Shown: positions 1-11,187 of the stretch, piece by piece
Position numbering within the stretch: position 1 is the stretch's first letter
How the letters are laid out: each line of letters begins with the position of its first letter
Assembly: GCF_963678635.1 (NCBI RefSeq)
Contig: NC_087071.1
Location: 22,759,013 to 22,823,012, forward strand
Direction: 5' to 3'
Source of the DNA: Symsagittifera roscoffensis
Lineage: Eukaryota > Xenacoelomorpha > Acoela > Convolutidae
DNA length: 64,000 nt
Notes under the pieces: model-generated
The model's input: only the letters and a program-made list of their open reading frames with translations
What the model was told of the DNA's origin: nothing
Databases searched by the model: none
Position numbers and translations under genes: made by a program

Positions 1-9
1 TTGTTTTAG

Positions 10-267
10 TCGCTAGAGATTTGATTCAATCCGGCATCCCCCTGCCCCCGAATCCAGAGGATCTCTTGAACTGCGCCAGAGGGCTGCGTCACAATAAACA
101 CAACCAACAACAGCAGTTCTCAGTCTACGACCCAGAAAGTGGGCAACATAAGTTTGTGAGGGCGACTAACTTCGACGTGGACTTGTCGGACGATGAACCA
201 TGTGAACACAATATTGTGACTCCCAATGTGTGTAATATGATTGTGAGAGATCTCAAAGGCGGGAGAG
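10..267 (+). CDS. Exon 1 (visible) of synaptopodin-2-like gene
   Basis: An acceptor ttgttttag ends at position 9. The exon begins with the last two bases of a codon and reads ARDLIQSGIPLPPNPEDLL, then a Gln/Asn patch and an acidic stretch (VDLSDDEPCE). It ends in phase 1 at G|GTGAGA. The frame runs open past the donor to a stop at 314, so a retained intron would add only about 15 residues. Confidence 0.75.
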
Positions 268-2759
268 GTGAGAATAATAACTTAATAAGAATACCAAAAA
301 ATGATAACTATTAAGTGTTGTAGTATCAGATTTGTTTTTACCTCATTCAAAAGATCAACTCTTGCGGTAAAATTGTGAACATAGTTTTCATTGTATGTAA
401 TTGCAAAAAATGAGAAAAGTTATCCGCATCTGTTTACCGTTTTAAGTGTTCGAAAACGAGCTGAACAGAGGAGCGATGAAAATTTGAATGTGAACTTAAC
501 TAATAAAACGATTTTTTTCTTGTGCAGTACTCAGTCGCTTTCCAATCGATATTGAAAAGAAAATGATTTATTTGAAAATCATGCAAATGATGCAAGCGTT
601 TAATTCGTTTTTTTTTGCAAAAATGAATTCGTGGTCCATATTTTACGATTTAGTGAAACTGTAGTGACTAATCTTAATCCATCAAGTTGAGTTGCAAAAA
701 GTTTGGACAGGCAGATGCAATTAAAACGAGCAAAAATTGTCAGTTTCGCATGCAATTTGGGTGAATTTTGTCTGAAAAGTTAGCGTTTGCATACAAAAGG
801 TTTCCGAAATAGGTCAATTACTCCTTTTAAATAATTTTGTATCCTTTTAGATAATTTTGTATGTGCAATTTTTTTGCTTCTAATTATAGGTCGTGGCTCT
901 TCGATGTTTCAAAAACGTCACGAGAAATCCCTTCGTTGGGTCACTGACGAGACCAACAGACGTGAGAAGAGTTACGGGATAGTGGAGGCAATCAAGTCAG
1001 GAAGAGTGACTGAGGACTCCCTTGAGAAGAGTCTGAGCAGAATGCACCAGGCCAGACCGGAGAGGTTGCCCTCTATGACAAGTGTGATTAAACAGATATC
1101 GCCATGGGAGGCGGCCGCAGGCGGTAAGGGAAATTTAATTAATATTTTTTTTGACATAAAAAGGATAGTTTTAAGGCTCACATCATGTTTCACTTTTCCG
1201 CTTCAACAAAAAAATAATGAAAGACTTGAAAAAGCCTGAAAAATAAAACAAGATCCGCGCCTGATTGCATTATAAAATGGCTTTAGAATTCAGTTTGTGG
1301 AACGGTCATAGCTCTGAAGTTTTTTTTAGCATCGCCGGGGAAAAATAGTTATTATTTAGTTGAAGCTGGAATCTGACCAATTGTAATTGATGTCGTTTTA
1401 TTGCCCTTTTAAATGATATTAGGCTCTAAGTAAGCAATCAATAATAGTAAGGGTAGGCATATAGCAGGTCAGCTGATCTCGTCACTTGTTCTTTCTCAAC
1501 TGTTGTGCTGAAAGTCTATATTTTTTGTTTTGCTTGGATGAATAAGTTCTTCACCGTCATCACCTAACACTAATCAATTAATGACGAAGAAATTTTAGTT
1601 CAATCAGTGATTTTTTTGTGTGGTTTTAGGTATCCCACTGGAATCAACAATGCAAAGTGGCGCCCAAATCATGGCCGAAGCAATGAGCAAGGCCTCAATG
1701 TTGAACGACCGTCGAAGAGTGATAAACCCTCCGATGCCCACTATGATTTCTGCAGGTCCTGGAAATCGGAACCTAAACATGTCTCAGTCGTCAATTAATA
1801 CAACTACCAATGATTACGGAGGAATGGATTATAATAACAGTTATAACACGACAGGACGCGGTGAGGACTGAACACATTTTATCCGATAATTTTGAAAATG
1901 ATAAATTCCCAAGGCAATTAAGGGCAGGATTGTTTTGCTGTCTCAAGGACTTGAGATTCCAATCAATCGAAAATAAATTTTGTTTTAAACCCTAAGTTGA
2001 GATTAGTTCGCTGGTTTGACTTGAGGTCAACTGGTCGAATGATCGACTTGTGTTAAAAAGGAACAAAATATCTCGTATTCCTCAGCTAGCTTCGATGTTT
2101 AACTCAGTTTTATTCGTTTCTTTATTGTCAATAATGTTTTTTTAATAGTAGTTAATTCAATAATGTTAATTTTTAATATTCGTTTCAATATAATGTTAAT
2201 ATTTCATAAACAGTTGTTAAGTTGAAAATTATTAGCGTTCACAAATTAAGCAGCATCTGATTAGAAGAAGAATTTATTTCTCCTGTGTACATAATATGTT
2301 ACATCAAAATAAATTACACAAATTTCATCAGAAAATATGTGTTTTTTTAGTATTTACTTTTCTGTATACGTGAAACTATTTTCAGAAACGGTGTTTTTTA
2401 TATTTACTTTCCGGTATACGAACCATTTGACAATCTAGATATTCTGGAAGTTTCAAGGTTTAGTTGTTTAATGATTTGTTTTAGGTGGTTATAATGATTC
2501 GGGTTCGAGTTATGCACCGAGTGCTGCGGGTTCTCGGCCGCCATCTGCGATTCCGTTTATGCCGCCAAAAGGCGGTGTTGCTATGCCAGGACTAACAGGA
2601 CCCAATGCAGGCAGAGGATTTGCTGATCAAAGAGGAGGTGGCTTTAGATCGTCACTTCAAGCGACTAAAGAGCCGAAAAAATGGAGACCGATGAATTTTA
2701 ACTCGTCTAGTTTACACTCGGCTAATTCGAGCAGTACTATGATTTCGGCTGAATTGTAA
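10..2759 (+). CDS. Synaptopodin-2/CHAP-like protein, C-terminal part (4 exons, 5' end missing)
   Basis: The exons are 10-267, 890-1123, 1630-1860 and 2485-2759. All three introns are GT-AG and phase 1, so the joined frame stays open for 331 visible residues to a TAA. The piece around exon 2 (GRGSSMFQKRHEKS, then a WVTDE run, then SPWEAAAGG) resembles the 'G-K/R-G-x-x-L/M-F-x-K-R' and 'PW-E-A-A' motifs I associate with synaptopodin-2/CHAP (SYNPO2, SYNPO2L, fly CG1674), actin-binding proteins of the sarcomeric Z-disc. The rest is low complexity: Gln/Asn in exon 1, Met/Ser/Asn in exon 3, Gly/Ser/Pro in exon 4. This is typical of the disordered C-terminus of that family. Any N-terminal PDZ domain would lie off the left edge. 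The exon structure is well supported; the family name is an inference from short motifs. Confidence 0.75.
890..1123 (+). CDS. Exon 2 of synaptopodin-2-like gene (signature motif exon)
   Basis: Acceptor ttatag is at 889 and donor GTAAGG at 1124. The exon is 234 nt with phase 1 at both ends, so skipping it would keep the frame. It carries the most recognisable part of the protein: GRGSSMFQKRH, a basic/charged helix, and SPWEAAAGG. Base composition is clearly richer in G+C than the flanking introns. Confidence 0.8.
1630..1860 (+). CDS. Exon 3 of synaptopodin-2-like gene
   Basis: Acceptor gttttag ends at 1629 and the donor GTGAGG starts at 1861. It is 231 nt, phase 1 to phase 1, and so also skippable in frame. 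The peptide starts GIPLESTMQSGAQIMAEAM and continues with a Met/Asn/Ser-rich stretch rich in PMPTMISAGPG and NTT. Confidence 0.75.
2485..2759 (+). CDS. Last exon of synaptopodin-2-like gene
   Basis: Acceptor gttttag ends at 2484. The frame continues from exon 3 through a Gly/Ser/Pro-rich stretch, RGGGFRSSLQATKEPKKW, and ends SSSTMISAEL before TAA at 2757-2759. AATAAA signals follow at 2860 and 3051. Confidence 0.78.
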
Positions 2760-4055
2760 ATTTAGACAAACAAGAACAATTTGATTTTGTACAGCTAAGA
2801 TTCAGGAAAAGAATAGAAAAATGAAGCGCGTATCAAACTTTTTTCGAACATTTTTTTTGAATAAAAGACGCAGTTTTATATTGAGGTTGTTTGTTTTGTC
2901 GATTCTTATGCCTAAAACTCACAATTTAAAGATGAAAAGTGCAAGCGACCGAGTTTAAATGATGCTATTCTTAAATGTTTGTTGGTTTATATTTTCCTGT
3001 AAAAAAGAATGGGAAAAGTTTTTTGCCTCATATTTGTCCTTTATTTGTGCAATAAAAGTAATTGATTTGAAACTGTCATTGACGATTTCATGGGATAACA
3101 GTATTTTTGTCACTGAAATGTACAATTAAGCTAGATTTAGATCATAATTTGTATTGCAGAAATTTAAAGACACTACCTATATCTAACGATCGCTCATAAT
3201 TGATATTGTAAATCAATGCTTTACTAACTTCTTAAATTGTTAAATTTCCTCACTTAAAATTAATTTTTCAAAAAATATTTTTTCATTACGTTGTTTACTA
3301 ACAGATGAATACACCGAAAAGTTTAGTGAAACATATGAAGTAATGCTCCGACGATTAAGTCTTGACTTTTAAACTATATGTGGATTTTTGCGAAGTTCTA
3401 AGCATTTGTTTCTGCTCATATAGTATTTGAAATATCGAAACTCCTTTTTGAAGTGAATTCCCGAAGCTGAACTTCGTTTTCATAGTTCAAAAGCAGAAAT
3501 AAAATATTGCAATCAACCTTTTTAAGCGCTTAAAAGTATTTTAATGTTCCGGCCGCTGAGAATGGGGAGGAACGTAGTATTCTGTTGTTTTTTTTTCTTT
3601 CCACTCAAAATTAGGTATCATAAATATTCGTCAAATGGGGTTCTGTGATACATCATATTGAATATCTTTAAATTGGGATTCCTTCGAAAAAAAGGGTCGA
3701 GCAAAACCGGTATTGATTTTGATTAGTAGTCCAATTTTAGCGAGAAAAGCAACTGAGTGAAGAGGGCGAAACATTTTAAAGCTATTCCATGAAATTTTCA
3801 GCTAAAAAACTTTGTTTTGAAGCGTGAGTGAGCTTTTTCTCAGCCCAAAAATTGTAGGAAAAAAATGAAATTTTTTTTAAATAGCTAAAAAAAATCTTTG
3901 AAAAGATCTTTGTGTTCGTTTTTGTGCGTTTTGCAGCAAAATTAGTTGACTGAAGCCAGCCTGATGAAAATTTTAATAAATGTATAATTTTTGTTCCTGT
4001 TTGATTTATTAAACAGGTATTATGAAAACGTTTTTTTTTTCCAGATGAGATCTGG
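2760..4055. other. Intergenic, no gene seen
   Basis: Apart from the two AATAAA signals I see only AT-rich sequence with short homopolymer runs and no open frame with coding character. Confidence 0.6.
2860..3056 (+). other. Polyadenylation signals of the synaptopodin-2-like gene
   Basis: Two AATAAA hexamers, at 2860-2865 and 3051-3056, lie 100 and 292 bases after the stop codon. They would give two alternative 3' UTR lengths. Confidence 0.5.
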
Positions 4056-4078
4056 TTTTTTTTTTTTTTTTTTTTTTT
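4056..4078. repeat. Poly(T) tract
   Basis: An uninterrupted run of 23 T. It sits about 90 bases upstream of the tandem array, and read on the minus strand could be an old poly(A) tail. Confidence 0.85.
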
Positions 4079-4170
4079 GAGACGCTTTTTCGAAAAATTC
4101 GCTTTCCCAAAAAACTACCCGTCAGATTCTCATAAAAGTGGTACCAATGGATTCAGTAGCGTTTCACCTA

Positions 4171-4945
4171 CCTGCCTGCATGAAATTTAGGGCAATTTTT
4201 ACCCTACCCCACCCCCTACGGTCTTAGAAAAGCTTCACAACTCGGTACTTTTTTCACTTTTTGCCCATTTTTTCGGAAATTTTCGATTTCCTCAAAAACA
4301 ACCCGTCCAGATTTGGGATTAAGGTTTTAATCGATAGACCAGGTTGTAGGAAACTCCCATGCACAAGCGGCTGGTCCCTAATTTGCTTAGGGGAAGAGCT
4401 ATAGACTTAGGAAAAGTCACTTTTTTGATTTTTTTGCCTATTTTTTCGGAAATTATCGAGTTCCTCAAAAACTACCCATCCAGATTTGGAATTAAGGGTT
4501 TAGTCGATAGACCAGGTTATAGGAAACTCCCCCGCACAAGCGGCTGGTCCTTAACTTGCCTAGGGGAAGAGCTATAGACTTAGGAAAAGTCACTTTTTTG
4601 GCCTTTTTTCAAATCTTTCCCATTTTCCTCAAAAACTACCCGTTCAGATTTGGGATTAAGGGTTTAATCGATAGACCAGGTTGTAGGAAACTCCCCCGCA
4701 CAAGCGGCTGGTCCTTAACTTGCCTAGGGGAAGAGCTATAGACTTAGGAAAAGTCACTTTTTTGACTTTTTTGGCCTTTTTTCAAATCTTTCCGATTTCC
4801 TCAAAACTACCCGTCCAGATTTGGGATTAAGGGTTTAATCGATAGACCAGGTTGTAGGAACCCCCCCCCTACACAAACGGCTCGTCCCTAATTTGTCTAG
4901 GGGAAGAGCTATACACTTAGGAATAGTCAATTTTTCGGTTTTTAG
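4171..4945. repeat. Tandem array, ~170 bp unit, about 4.5 copies
   Basis: The phrase GATAGACCAGGTTGTAGGAA recurs with its GACC at about 4337, 4509, 4674 and 4844, spacings of 172, 165 and 170. Each unit runs: CTACCCGTCCAGATTTGGGA, ATAGACCAGG, ACAAGCGGCTGGTCC, TAGGGGAAGAGCTATAGACT, then a T-rich spacer. The first unit (about 4171-4300) is degenerate. The short open frames here are repeats of one another and are not genes. Confidence 0.9.
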
Positions 4946-5221
4946 GACTTGAAAAGTTCCCTCATGAAAACTTTTTACCAAAGCGTTACCAATGAATGCA
5001 TAAGCTTCTCTTTCATTTTTTTTCCCTAGGAAGGGCGCTATCGACTTGAGAAACCTGAAATTTTAAAACAGTTTTAAAATAATCAATATTAAAATAATCA
5101 AACAGGTCTCTCCAGCTTTCAGCTGGGCCTCTAGTTTCGATATGCAAGTTCACCGTTTTCACGCGCGCTTGTTCATAGTTCTGTTTTTGATTTTGATTGA
5201 TTTGTCTATGAGAAACAACTG

Positions 5222-5410
5222 GTGAAAAGTACATTACGAGCCCAAATTGTGCACTGGATAGGCGCACAATTTTGTGTCTGTATGTTCCTGGATTCCAGAG
5301 ACGTCTTTGAACATGTTGAAATTTTGTCAGAACGATCAAAGGAAATGAAAGAACAAAGGGAGCGTCCTTGTTGCGGAATCCCTAGACAATTTACAAAATG
5401 CTCAGTTTGG
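5222..5410. repeat. Dispersed repeat, copy near 5.3 kb
   Basis: The stretch with TGTGCACTGGATAGG, TGGATTCCAG and GATCAAAG-AAA recurs in the same orientation at about 53929-54090, with scattered differences. A third fragment may be at 19833-19880 (CTGGAATCCAGAGAC). The family is not recognised. Confidence 0.65.
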
Positions 5411-8400
5411 CCTCATAATGTAATTTTTGGAAAATTCAAGTTTTATCAAAAATCGTTCTTTTTACTGACAGTTAGTATATTTTTCAACGTAAAGAGTAAA
5501 GAGATTGATTGAGGTCGTGTAATTTTTTAAAGTTTGAAAATTCTAAGTTGTATCACCATCACATTTTTTTTTGCGGTGTGAACACGTTTTTTTTTTTACA
5601 ATTTTCGAATATTCTACACTTTCGTGTCTGCTAATTTTTGTCAGCTTAGGTCCCGCGGAAAGGTTTGATTTCTTTGTAGCATTTTGAAAGCTCTTCGAAG
5701 AATTTTTAATGGTTCAGGTAATTTTGTTTCAGGAGTTTTATCTTTTTTTTTGCTAATTTAAAAAAATATATATTATTCGTCTTTTCATTTGCTGAATACA
5801 TTTTTAAATCGCAAGTGATGCGAAGCTCCATTTTGCCTCTGCTGTGAAAATGCTTTTTTAGTCCAGTGCGAAAATAGCGAAAACCTATAAATCAGACTGT
5901 AAACGTTTTTTGCGAAGACAAGTTAGTATTGAAATATAGAAACATTTGGCAATTCACTATTATAAAAACCTCAAAAAATTACCAAGAATTCATCCAAAAA
6001 AATTGTTGATATTAGTTCGACCGCTTCAGCGATACGAAGAGAAGAAACTATGGGGTTTTACCTTCTCAACGAACGCTCGTTGGGGGCTAGGGTGGCATCA
6101 TTTTTGAACCTTTTCAGTCGTGATTTTAGTGTAAAAAAAGTCGGGTGCCGATTAAAAAAACGCACTGATTTTTCTGATTTTCAGGCCCCAAATTTCAGTC
6201 TCCTATATAGTCGTCGTATTTCCCATCTCCTTATTCTGCAGTTATTTTCATTGATTGTGCTTTTGTCCACTGATTTCATTAGCTTCTTGGCGAATTTTTT
6301 CTGCACTCACAAGCTAAGAAAACAACCGAAAAGTAGGAAAAGTAAGACTAACTAGTTTTTTTCCTGCATTCATAAGCGCAGTCGTGACATTCTGTGCTAC
6401 TTGTACAATCACCGGCTCTACGTGTTTCTAACTTTCCTTGTTTTTTGGGAAAAAATTACTATCTGAAAACTTTACCTATGAGAAATTTGTAAAATAGGGG
6501 AAATTACATTTTAATCTTGTAAGAAGTTCTGAGATGGGGCATTTTTTGCTGGATTGTCAATCCGGGTTATAATGCTACAAACACATTCTATTGAGTTCGC
6601 CCATTACTATCATAATGATTAATTTGTCCCCTGCTAACCTTTGATGCTCAAAATACTCTGTAAGTCTGTGACTTTTTAACCCCTCCACGTCATCTGTTAC
6701 AGCTGGTAAACACAAAATTTTGGATTTTTCCCGAGACGAAAAACGATTGAATGTATTTGTCACTTGATTGAATTTGACGCTCAACTTCAATTATATTTCA
6801 AATCGGATGGTTTGGCAGCATCATTTTAAAAAGTGATTCAGTTAATTCAAGCCATTGCAAATGGTCTAAAAACGTTTAGGTCCTCAAAGATAACACATTG
6901 AAAAAAACATCGTTTTGTTAAAACAGTTGTTGCAATCTGTTGATTTTCTGTTGATTTGTTTTAACCGCTTAATTTCTTCTTTTGCTGGGCTGTGTGGTCA
7001 AATTTTTGCGTATACAATAAGTAGGTTGTGTAGATAGGTCTTGTAATGAGGCATTTCAAAGAAATTTGAAATTTTTAAAACTATATCGTCAACTATATCT
7101 TTAAACTATATACCTTTATATGGGTCTCAATTTAACAGTTTTAAGCCCTGTGTAGCGGGATAAAAACATCAGTTTGTTTTTTCATCAAATTTAAGTTTTT
7201 TTTTTCAAATGATCTTGCTCTAGTTCTTGCTTTAGTGTTTTCTTACTTTCTTGCTTTAGATATTTTCTTATCCACGCATTTTTATAGGGTGTTTGCTTTG
7301 TTATTAAACTCTATTGCTTCAGGTTTGACGATGTCTTGTTAAAAAAACGCTTCATTTTTACAATAAAGAAAAATTTATTCCTTTTGTTTTTCCAATTTTT
7401 TTTTCAAGAAAGCTTCTAGCACGATACGGACCTTTTTTGTTTGGTTTTTCTGCGTAAGCTTCTGGTGTTCAAAACCAGATTTTTTGTAAAATTGAAGTTC
7501 GCATATAAATTAACTTATTGTCATTTATTGGTCTCAGGTATTCCCAAATAATGATCAGTGAAGGGTCTCTTTGCCGCTGCTGAAATAGCCCTCTGTCGGG
7601 TTAAGAACCTGTAGCAAAGAGGTAAAGAAACATCGTTCGATGTACCCTTAATTCACTAATACCCTTTTTGGTTTATTTAGAGGCTTGTAATTTTTGCATC
7701 AACCTCAAGCAGCGAACATGAATTATGCCAGATCTCAAACCACCGAGCCTTGCAAGCTTTAATTTGTCTCACCCCCGATTATCACCGGATCTTCTTTTCA
7801 AAAAGAGTATTCTTTGCACTTTGCTTAAATACTGAGTGGAAACTCAAAATTTCAAGATTATTGTTGCTACTTTCAAAATTTTAATCAACAAGGATAGCCT
7901 ATTGATGTGCATTTATAACAGACAGTTCTGAGCGCAATAATGAAAAAAAAAACAGTTTATTTTTTCAAATTGTGTCGTTTTTTTTTGTGAGGTGATGAGA
8001 GAGTATCTAAACGAAAGTCTAGAACTTAAGCGTAGTCCATTTTAATTTTATTAGGTACATTCGACAACAGTTTCCTTGAAAATTGAATAGAACAATAAAA
8101 CAAATGAAAAAAATGTTTTCCTGTTTTTTGCAACAAAGTATAGATTTTACAAAAAAATTCTGGAGAAGACGCTAAAAGAAACTTCCAAAACTAATTTTAC
8201 TGGAGTAAAACTAAATTTCAAGAGTTTATTTTAAGTTATAGACTATTCTATGCGTGTTATAAGACGTACTCGCTCGTTTAACTCGCTCGACATTGGCAAA
8301 GCTTTTTTTGATTTTTTTTCGTTCGAATCACTACTTACAGGGCTTTAATAAGATATCTAACTCGACTTCTTCCAATAATTACACCAACCCTCGGTAGTGT

Positions 8401-9049
8401 AATAGTCTTATACAACGTTTAAAGTCGCAAATAAAAGTTTTTCAAGTCGCAAATAAAAGTGCTACTTTTGGTGGAACTTTTGATTCGGTAGACTACAAAA
8501 GCAATATAATCCCAAGTGATTTGACATTTGATTACCAATTAGCAAACATAGTTGATGCTTTTTTCATTCATCAATTGAACCGGAGAATGCTGTTTGTTTC
8601 ATCTAACATTATAATAATTCAAATCTTTTTTTCAGAAATTTTACAACTCGATTTACTTCGCAATGTTTTTGAAATCAATAATTTGGCTTGATACGTTTCA
8701 ATATATTAAATGCTAAGTTAGTGGGGTTGCTGTTAGTTAATTAGATTTTGGGGTCCGATCGTTTAGCAGACCAAACTTTTAGCATTAAAAGTGAAAAATG
8801 AGTCTTTCAGCAGACCTATGCAACAAAACGGACGCATAATTAATTGACAGACGTAATAATACGCTCAGTCTTGGGCCAAGCTTCCCCTAGTTAGACAATT
8901 ATCTCTCGAATTGTAAACAAAACTTTTAACTTTAAAAACAGAATATTCTGAATAAGCGGTAAAACACAGATCGCTGATCGCCATTGCGGCGTTTGAAGTT
9001 GCCTTTTGACTGTCTAACTGTTTTGAGTCTGCTAAAAACCGGTCTGCTA
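5411..9049. other. Intergenic, no gene seen
   Basis: AT-rich DNA with frequent T runs. The longest open frame (101 codons at 6050) has no recognisable motif and its composition matches the background. I see no RNA gene or promoter. Confidence 0.5.
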
Positions 9050-11187
9050 TAATCCCTTACATTTCATATTATTACATGAGAAATTTTGAGTTTTTGTGAA
9101 TTTTGAAGCTCCTGAATTTTAGCCTCTGTGTTATTTCGGGTACTTGATATTGACTGAATTTTTTTAAGTAAAAAAATTAAAACCAACCCTAATACGAAGT
9201 TCCTCCCCCGTTTCAGTGGTAGGAACAAAAATGGTAACCAACGACCAACGCGAAGACAATGATCCTCCCACTTTCAGTGTTCGGAAAATTAACGCCCTAA
9301 CTGCAATTACTCGATTTTGCACCTTCATTTCACAATTCACTTTTTCAGATGTTAATGCAAATGCATAAAACTATCATGCTCATTGTAGTCTAGCGGATGG
9401 CGTTGTACTAAACCTCGAAATATTTCATTGGATCGTAAATATTATTGTTTCCCATTCCCCAGGTTGCTTGTTTTCTTATGAGAGAAATTACGTTTTGTAA
9501 ACCTCATTGCAGTTAAGATTCAAATTTATTCGCGTTTGAAGATTTCGATTCAGGTATCAATTATTGTATTTGTGTTCCTAAAAAGCAACAATGACGAATG
9601 TTTTCGGTCGTTTTTGTAACCAACCTTGCAATTAACCAGGCTGCTGCGACCTTTCGGTACTAAGTTTTTCCCATTATTTTTCTATTAGAACACATATAGT
9701 GTTGTAGAAGATTGATTTCATCCAGAAAAATTTCATTGCAGATGTTAGCAATTTCTTTTTGAGATTACTACGATATAGATTGGCGACAAATAACAGTTGC
9801 ATAGACTTCATTGCTGCTTAGACTCGCACTTTTATCGTGCAAGTATATTCAACGGCAAACAAGTTTGTTATTTGAGTCCTTTTGATGCAGGAACTAAACG
9901 ATTACGAAGCGCTTCAAAAATGCACATGATTTTTTGTGTTTGTACAAGGAAGTGTTTCCTATGGCTTATTCTGCCCTACCTAATTGTCGGGAAAATCCAC
10001 CCTCCGCTGTTTAAATCAACTTCTTAATAAGTCTCAGCCCCCCTAGAATAACGACCCCAACATTTTTATACCATAATACATATGGTTTAAGCTTCGAAAA
10101 AAAAGTTTTAACTGTTTTGAATTTAAAAAAAAATAATTTTCAACGCAAATAAAATGAAGATTGCATTAAATTGATATTTACTAAATCTTCATGCCAACTT
10201 ATGCCAATTTTAATGTTCAAGAAAATGTTTTTTTTTGGCATAATATAAATCAGAATCGATCCGAAGATGCGGGACCCTCCTAGTAATTCTGACACCCCCG
10301 AAATGTCTAACCCCGTTCCGCTAAGTTTTGACGCCTCTCTTTATTAAGTTCTACGGAGTATTTAGGGGTGGTTGATTATTTTAATACTTATTTTAATACA
10401 TAGAGCTGGTTTTGGTGCCCATATTCTAATTTAAGGATGTTTTTCCTGTGAGTGTTTAGAAAAGCTCCGAAAATAAATTTGGTCAATCCGATGAAAAGGT
10501 TGATGAGCATTTTTTGAAGATCCTTTCGTAGCAATCACCATAGGATTTATGGTGGGTCTTTTTGATTTCCTTCAATAGAGACAGGATTTCCTTATCGTGG
10601 AAATCCTACCTCTTCAAATGTTTTTTGGTACCTCTGAAGCTTGTCTGGCAATGAATTATTTCCAAGTAACAGTTAATAAATTTAAGGACTCAACTATCAA
10701 ATTTGTATCCGTGACAGTATAGCCTTCATCATGATGCCAATCAAGTTAGCCAATCATTACTTCTCCCACGTGAGGGTGTCGTATCTACACTGTTCTGGCA
10801 TTCTCATGTGTCTCTTTATGTCTGCAGTCATAGACCAACATGCGCTCACTTCTACTTCATGCGGACCACTGGTGAGTTTTTTTTTTCGTTTACGTTGAAA
10901 GAAAAGAGCTAGTTTTGCTTTCCAAACCTCTTATTAACTTCAGTTTTCTTATTAACCGGTTTTTATGATGCAACCAATTTTTTTTAATGTAACTATTTTT
11001 TTAAAAATTGGGTTAGTTTTCTCAAAAATATTCATTTTCAAGATTCTACGTTGTTATTTTACATTGTTCTGTGTGGAAACCCTATTTTACCTGGATTTGG
11101 TTATTTTTTCATATGCCAATTTTAATGCAATTTCGAGAACGCGAAAGCGATGCTCAGAACTGCAATCACAGCGGCTTTTTCGCGCTC
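9050..11187. repeat. 2.14 kb tandem duplication, copy A
   Basis: Copy A starts near AAATCCCTTACATTTCATAT and ends at GCGCTCTAA. Copy B follows directly. Corresponding points differ by 2137-2138 bases all along, with only scattered single-base changes, so the duplication is young. It contains the first coding exon of the PGAP2-like gene plus about 1.7 kb of upstream DNA. Confidence 0.95.
10731..10871 (+). CDS. PGAP2-like exon 1, copy A
   Basis: Begins ATGATGCCAATC after an in-frame-free leader and ends CTG|GTGAGT (phase 0), 47 codons. It encodes helix 1 (about residues 16-35) and the luminal start TSTSCGPL. A possible acceptor (gtgacag) lies about 17 bases before the ATG, so a non-coding 5' exon may exist further upstream. 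Confidence 0.75.

Noticed and set aside
4359-4741. Two similar open frames with RLVPNLL/GRAIDLGKVTFL
   Set aside because: They are translations of the 170 bp tandem unit.
9797-10027. 76-codon open frame present twice (also 11935-12165)
   Set aside because: It is repeated only because it lies in the tandem duplication; no motif, and one copy differs by a silent-type chance change. No support for coding.
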